A stretch of 64,000 nt of DNA. Source: Harmonia axyridis (lineage: Eukaryota; Arthropoda; Insecta; Coleoptera; Coccinellidae). The translations under genes and the position numbers were made by a program. The stretch lies in the NCBI RefSeq assembly GCF_914767665.1, contig NC_059505.1, forward strand, positions 39,367,506 through 39,431,505. Reading direction: 5' to 3'. The notes beneath the pieces were generated by a model. The model ran no database searches and was not told the DNA's origin. It was given only the letters and a program-made list of their open reading frames with translations. Shown here in pieces: positions 60,627 through 64,000 of this stretch (the first letter of the stretch is position 1; each line of letters opens with the position of its first letter).

Positions 60627-61762
60627 CAGATGATGATTATTTCCGTCTAGTTGGATTTCCTCTATTTCCAGGATGTCCCAAGATCTCGTAACAAGATTTT
60701 AAATTAGGGGTTTGAACGCGATGCTGCCAGATTTATACTTCCGTTGATAACGAAAGAGAAAGGGGTGAATAAACGAAGTGCGTATTGTCAAATCTACAGG
60801 ATGTAGAACGAACGTTGCATTCCAACTTTTTGGTGTTGTTCTAATAACTTGTTAGCAGAAGTTTTTTGAGTTCTACAGGGAAAATAGTATATTGCCCAAA
60901 ATTAAAGTTTTCCCAAATGTCAGCTGAATATCTTCAACGCCTGTATCTCGAAAGCAATATTCATGAGGCTTTTACCTCCAGTTAAGGAACATACTCTATA
61001 GTTGACATTTATCGTTATCGGTAATACGCTTCAGCTTATTCGAAATTAAATTCTCAATAGCCCTAAAACGAATTTTCTATTAACTAAATTGGATATAACT
61101 TTCTATTAATAGATTGATTGATAGATCTGAATGAATTGTGAACCCTAAGGTAGAAGTAAAATAATAACTTCCTTGCTCAAATAAGTTTATCTATGAAACG
61201 ACACTAAATTACTATTACTAAATATTTCGTTGCGCACATCAGCTGCAATTAACAAATTTTATTACTAGAAATTTGCAAAGACGACGACATCTTTTTAGCA
61301 ATTTGTCTATAATTTTCCATCTTTAAAACGGTCAGAACATTAATGAAGTATAACTTATTTAAATGCTATGGCAATCAATTTTGTATCTAATTAGCTACTT
61401 TTTCACGTTTGGAAATGACTACCTATTTAATAGTTTTCGGAAAGAAGTGAACATTTTCAACTTTTGCTAGTACTTTTCCTTTGGAAATTCACCTTCGAAT
61501 TATTTTCATTTTTGTATTATTAATCACTCTGTTCGTGTTAATATGAATCAGTTCGTTTGAGACTCACTTGTTAAGAATTTCAGGTTGTCGAAGCAAGTTT
61601 TACTCGATCCTCGATGTACAAGGGCTGTACAATAAGTTTAAAGACGCACGAATTCAATGCTTATGTTTTACCTACTATCTTGAAATTATAGGAAAGTTGT
61701 AAAGAAAAGGCTCATTGAAGAAATGTTCATCTTATTGCTGGATCGCAAAAAATCTTGCTTCG

Positions 61763-61780
61763 GAGAGAGAGAGAGAGAGA
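61763..61780. repeat. (GA)9 microsatellite
   Basis: A simple GA dinucleotide run follows CTTCG. The surrounding 60630-62075 is AT-rich and shows no recognisable gene. Confidence 0.9.
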
Positions 61781-62075
61781 AAAGAATCAGCTTCAGACTT
61801 TTTTCTTTATCCACCTGTTGCTACCTCTGTAGTTTAGATAAACTGGGGTTCCACAAGAGTCGTTTCTAGGAATTCATAAATTCAAGTAGTACTCTACCAT
61901 ATTTATGTACGTCGTATGATTTTTTCATTTGAAGTAGTTTGTGGTTTATTATTCACAGTAATAAATTATTTAAATTTGGTTTCTCTTGGAATATTCACCT
62001 TTTTATCTTTTCTACTTATTGCCTAATGAGATTAAGACTAACATTCAACATAAAAATGATAATTCACAGCGATAA

Positions 62076-62590
62076 TACAGGGTGTTCATAATTTGGGGGT
62101 ACAATAATGAGAAACTTCCTGGTTAATTTGAAAAAAAAGTCTCATAATTATGGATCATGAAAGTTTTGTTTCAGAGATACAATAAGGTGTTAAGAGTTTG
62201 GTTTTTTTTTTCAAGTTTTTTTCTAATAGCATCTGCGTTTGACAAGATATCGCACTGAATTTCAACATAGTGCTCCAATTAAGCGTTTACATCATGTGAT
62301 ACATCAATTTAGATTGCAAATCTACAGGGTGGTATATTTCTGGAACAGTGCTAACTTTTTTCTCCCAGAACGTTTTTTTGGTTGATCACTGGTAGTTACA
62401 AAAATGTGAAAAGAAACTTTGATCAGATACGAAAATTTTTGTTTTCTTGTATTTTTGTTGTATCTTTTTATTTTCGGGAAGAAAATTTAAACAATTCTAT
62501 CGGAATACTCAGGAAAATCCGAAATAAGATAAAAATCCAGTTAGTAAGCTGTGATAAATGAAAAAACCATAAATTCAACAATTTTTAAAC
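62076..62590. repeat. Dispersed repeat R3, copy 3 (3' truncated)
   Basis: It starts TACAGGGTGTTCATAATTTGG and carries the R3 words CATCATGTGATACATCAA and GGAACAGTGCTAACTTTTTTC. The right end is missing. The foldback MITE copy 3 follows about 45 bp later. Confidence 0.65.
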
Positions 62591-62636
62591 GTTGTTGAAG
62601 CGTGTATATTTCCATGATTGAAAGGCATTACCTATA

Positions 62637-63093
62637 CGCTCTATTAGTGTGACTTCACACACCGCCATTTTTGGTTCTCCTGTCAGTGTTCGGAATCCAA
62701 ACAAATAAATTGTCATTCAAATTAGTACGGTGTCGTTGAAGGAATTGGCTTATTTTCATAAATAAGAGTATTTGAGGAACGATTTCAGTATTAATTGATA
62801 GACAGAAGGAACGAGGTTAATACCAGTAAGTTTGAATCCTGTATCATTCCCCAGATTTTGTATAAAGCCGTGTTTATTAGTTGAACTTCAAGTTCGAACT
62901 TACTGGCATTAATCTCGTGCCTTTTGTCTATCAATTAATAGTAAAATCGTTCCTTAAATAATCTTATTTATCAAAATAAGCCAATTTCTTCAACGACAAC
63001 GTACTAATTTGAATGACAATTTGTTTGTTTGGATTCCGAACACTGACAGGAGAACCAAAAATGGCGGTGTGTGACGTCATCACTAATAGAGCG
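62637..63093. mobile_element. Foldback MITE family B, copy 3 (inverted)
   Basis: A 457-bp element from CGCTCTATTAGTG to CACTAATAGAGCG with TA on both sides. Its centre is in the opposite orientation to copies 1 and 2 (GTTTATTAGTTGAACTTCAAG), so it was inserted the other way round. Confidence 0.9.
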
Positions 63094-63408
63094 TATTGAA
63101 CACAAATGACATAAGAAATGTCAAACAATAATACACAGTGTTGCCATTATAACCCTTTTAAATTCTTCTCATTCTTATCGAAAACCCAAAAAGTACTTAT
63201 TTATCTATCTGACGATTAAGGTGTCAAGTTCCTTCATATTATACGTTTTATAGCGACTCATTTTTGGTGGTTTTTCCAAGTAAGTACATGTTTCCAAGTT
63301 GGAACTCTGCAATTCAATATTATGGAATGGTATTTATCCTTGACTGACCGTCAATTTTGAGTCTAGCGTATATTTCATAAGTTACATACACTCTTTCAAT
63401 TTCCTCAA

Positions 63409-63672
63409 TTGCAGTTTCACCTCGACGCGGTAGAAAACGAATTAAGACATACCGCGATAATTGCTATAGTCCTGTTCCAAGCCGTACCACCTTCTAACTT
63501 GCAATTTATGCATAATAGCAATGAGCAGCTACCTCGACCAGTCCTTTCTAAGTTGAAATACGCGGTGTTATTTCGATCGTTAGAACCGTCAGCCGATCAC
63601 CTTTACGCGGATAGATATCGAATGGGTTTTTTTCAACCTTTCTTTACGTTCGAAGAAGTATTTGATATATAA
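63409..63672 (+). CDS. Possible exon, unassigned
   Basis: A good acceptor (CTTTCAATTTCCTCAATTGCAG) ends at 63412-63414. The sequence after it has a higher GC content than its surroundings. One frame stays open to a TAA at 63670-63672, ending LFRSLEPSADHLYADR through FEEVFDI. Joined in phase to the exon at 59511, a different frame would be used: SPRRGRKRIKTYRDNCYSP, stopping soon after near 63505. No clear donor follows. It could be a terminal exon or untranslated sequence. Confidence 0.25.
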   Translation: MQFHLDAVENELRHTAIIAIVLFQAVPPSNLQFMHNSNEQLPRPVLSKLKYAVLFRSLEPSADHLYADRYRMGFFQPFFTFEEVFDI

Positions 63673-64000
63673 TCTCATGAAACTAGTTTTTTTTTTTATG
63701 GGAATAAGTAAAAATGTTGAATGTTTATCTGACCTGGTACAATGTCCAAGGTTAAGGTGAATCCTAATTTTTAAGCTCAATTTATTGAAACCGATGATGG
63801 AACAATTTCCCTAAAGAACTATTTTTTCTCTCACAAACGTTCCATGACAGATTTCTATCCAACAAATCATAGTGAAAAAGAAATTAAGCATTTCAAAATA
63901 CACATTTTTCTATATTTAGGATTACAAATATTTTTTAGAAGAATAATGTTGGCATGAGATCATTTTAAGGAAAATGATCCAGTGCTCCACCATCAACTGA

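Overview
This is nuclear DNA from an animal, almost certainly an insect. Genes carry short GT-AG introns, the background is AT-rich, and the mobile elements are typical of insects: four rosa-type (DD41D) mariners, four DD34D mariners, one Mos1-like mariner, Tc1, hAT, LINE pieces and many MITEs. A beetle is a reasonable guess, but the order cannot be proved from the sequence. No prokaryotic, viral or CRISPR features were seen. Exon limits were read by hand from splice sites and reading-frame continuity. For seven of the nine multi-exon or single-exon genes with a complete coding frame or defined 3' end, the summed exon lengths divide exactly by three.

Layout, left to right. 1-3457: the C-terminal half of a class I PI3-kinase catalytic subunit (+), starting before the window, with a mariner remnant in its first visible intron. 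3764-8342: complete ten-exon lysine-ketoglutarate reductase/saccharopine dehydrogenase (-), tail-to-tail with PI3K, with a rosa element in an intron. 8880-9540: a short inverted array of about twelve CTCF-like motifs. 10231-15738: midnolin/stuxnet (-), whose large third intron holds LINE and hAT debris. 16438-16845: a small AN1 zinc-finger gene (+), head-to-head with midnolin and overlapping at its 3' end with the next gene. 16957-27583: a twenty-exon CFAP251/WDR66 ciliary WD-repeat gene (-). 28284-32424: IKK-beta-type kinase (-). 34015-35472: proteasome activator PSME3/PA28-gamma (+), divergent from IKK. 35793-37762: a mariner carrying two nested insertions. 37992-47758: an 833-residue Mab-21-domain protein (-). 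47759-51279: repeat-rich intergenic DNA with an exact 431-bp tandem duplication. 51280-57176: the last four exons of an unrecognised gene (-) with a probable GPI-anchor tail, its introns filled by rosa, Tc1 and a hAT element with intact 8-bp target duplications. 59511 onwards: a probable first coding exon of a + gene leaving the window, followed by MITE-rich DNA.

The genes form no operon. Functional themes are growth and insulin signalling (PI3K), NF-kB signalling (IKK), protein turnover (midnolin, PSME3), lysine breakdown (LKR/SDH) and motile cilia or sperm flagella (CFAP251). The most unusual content is structural: foldback and hairpin DNA occurs repeatedly, including two adjacent perfect hairpins at 21081-21236, a 231-bp foldback at 43523-43754, three copies of a 435-457 bp foldback MITE, the CTCF-like inverted array and an intronic array of TTTACACGAG words.
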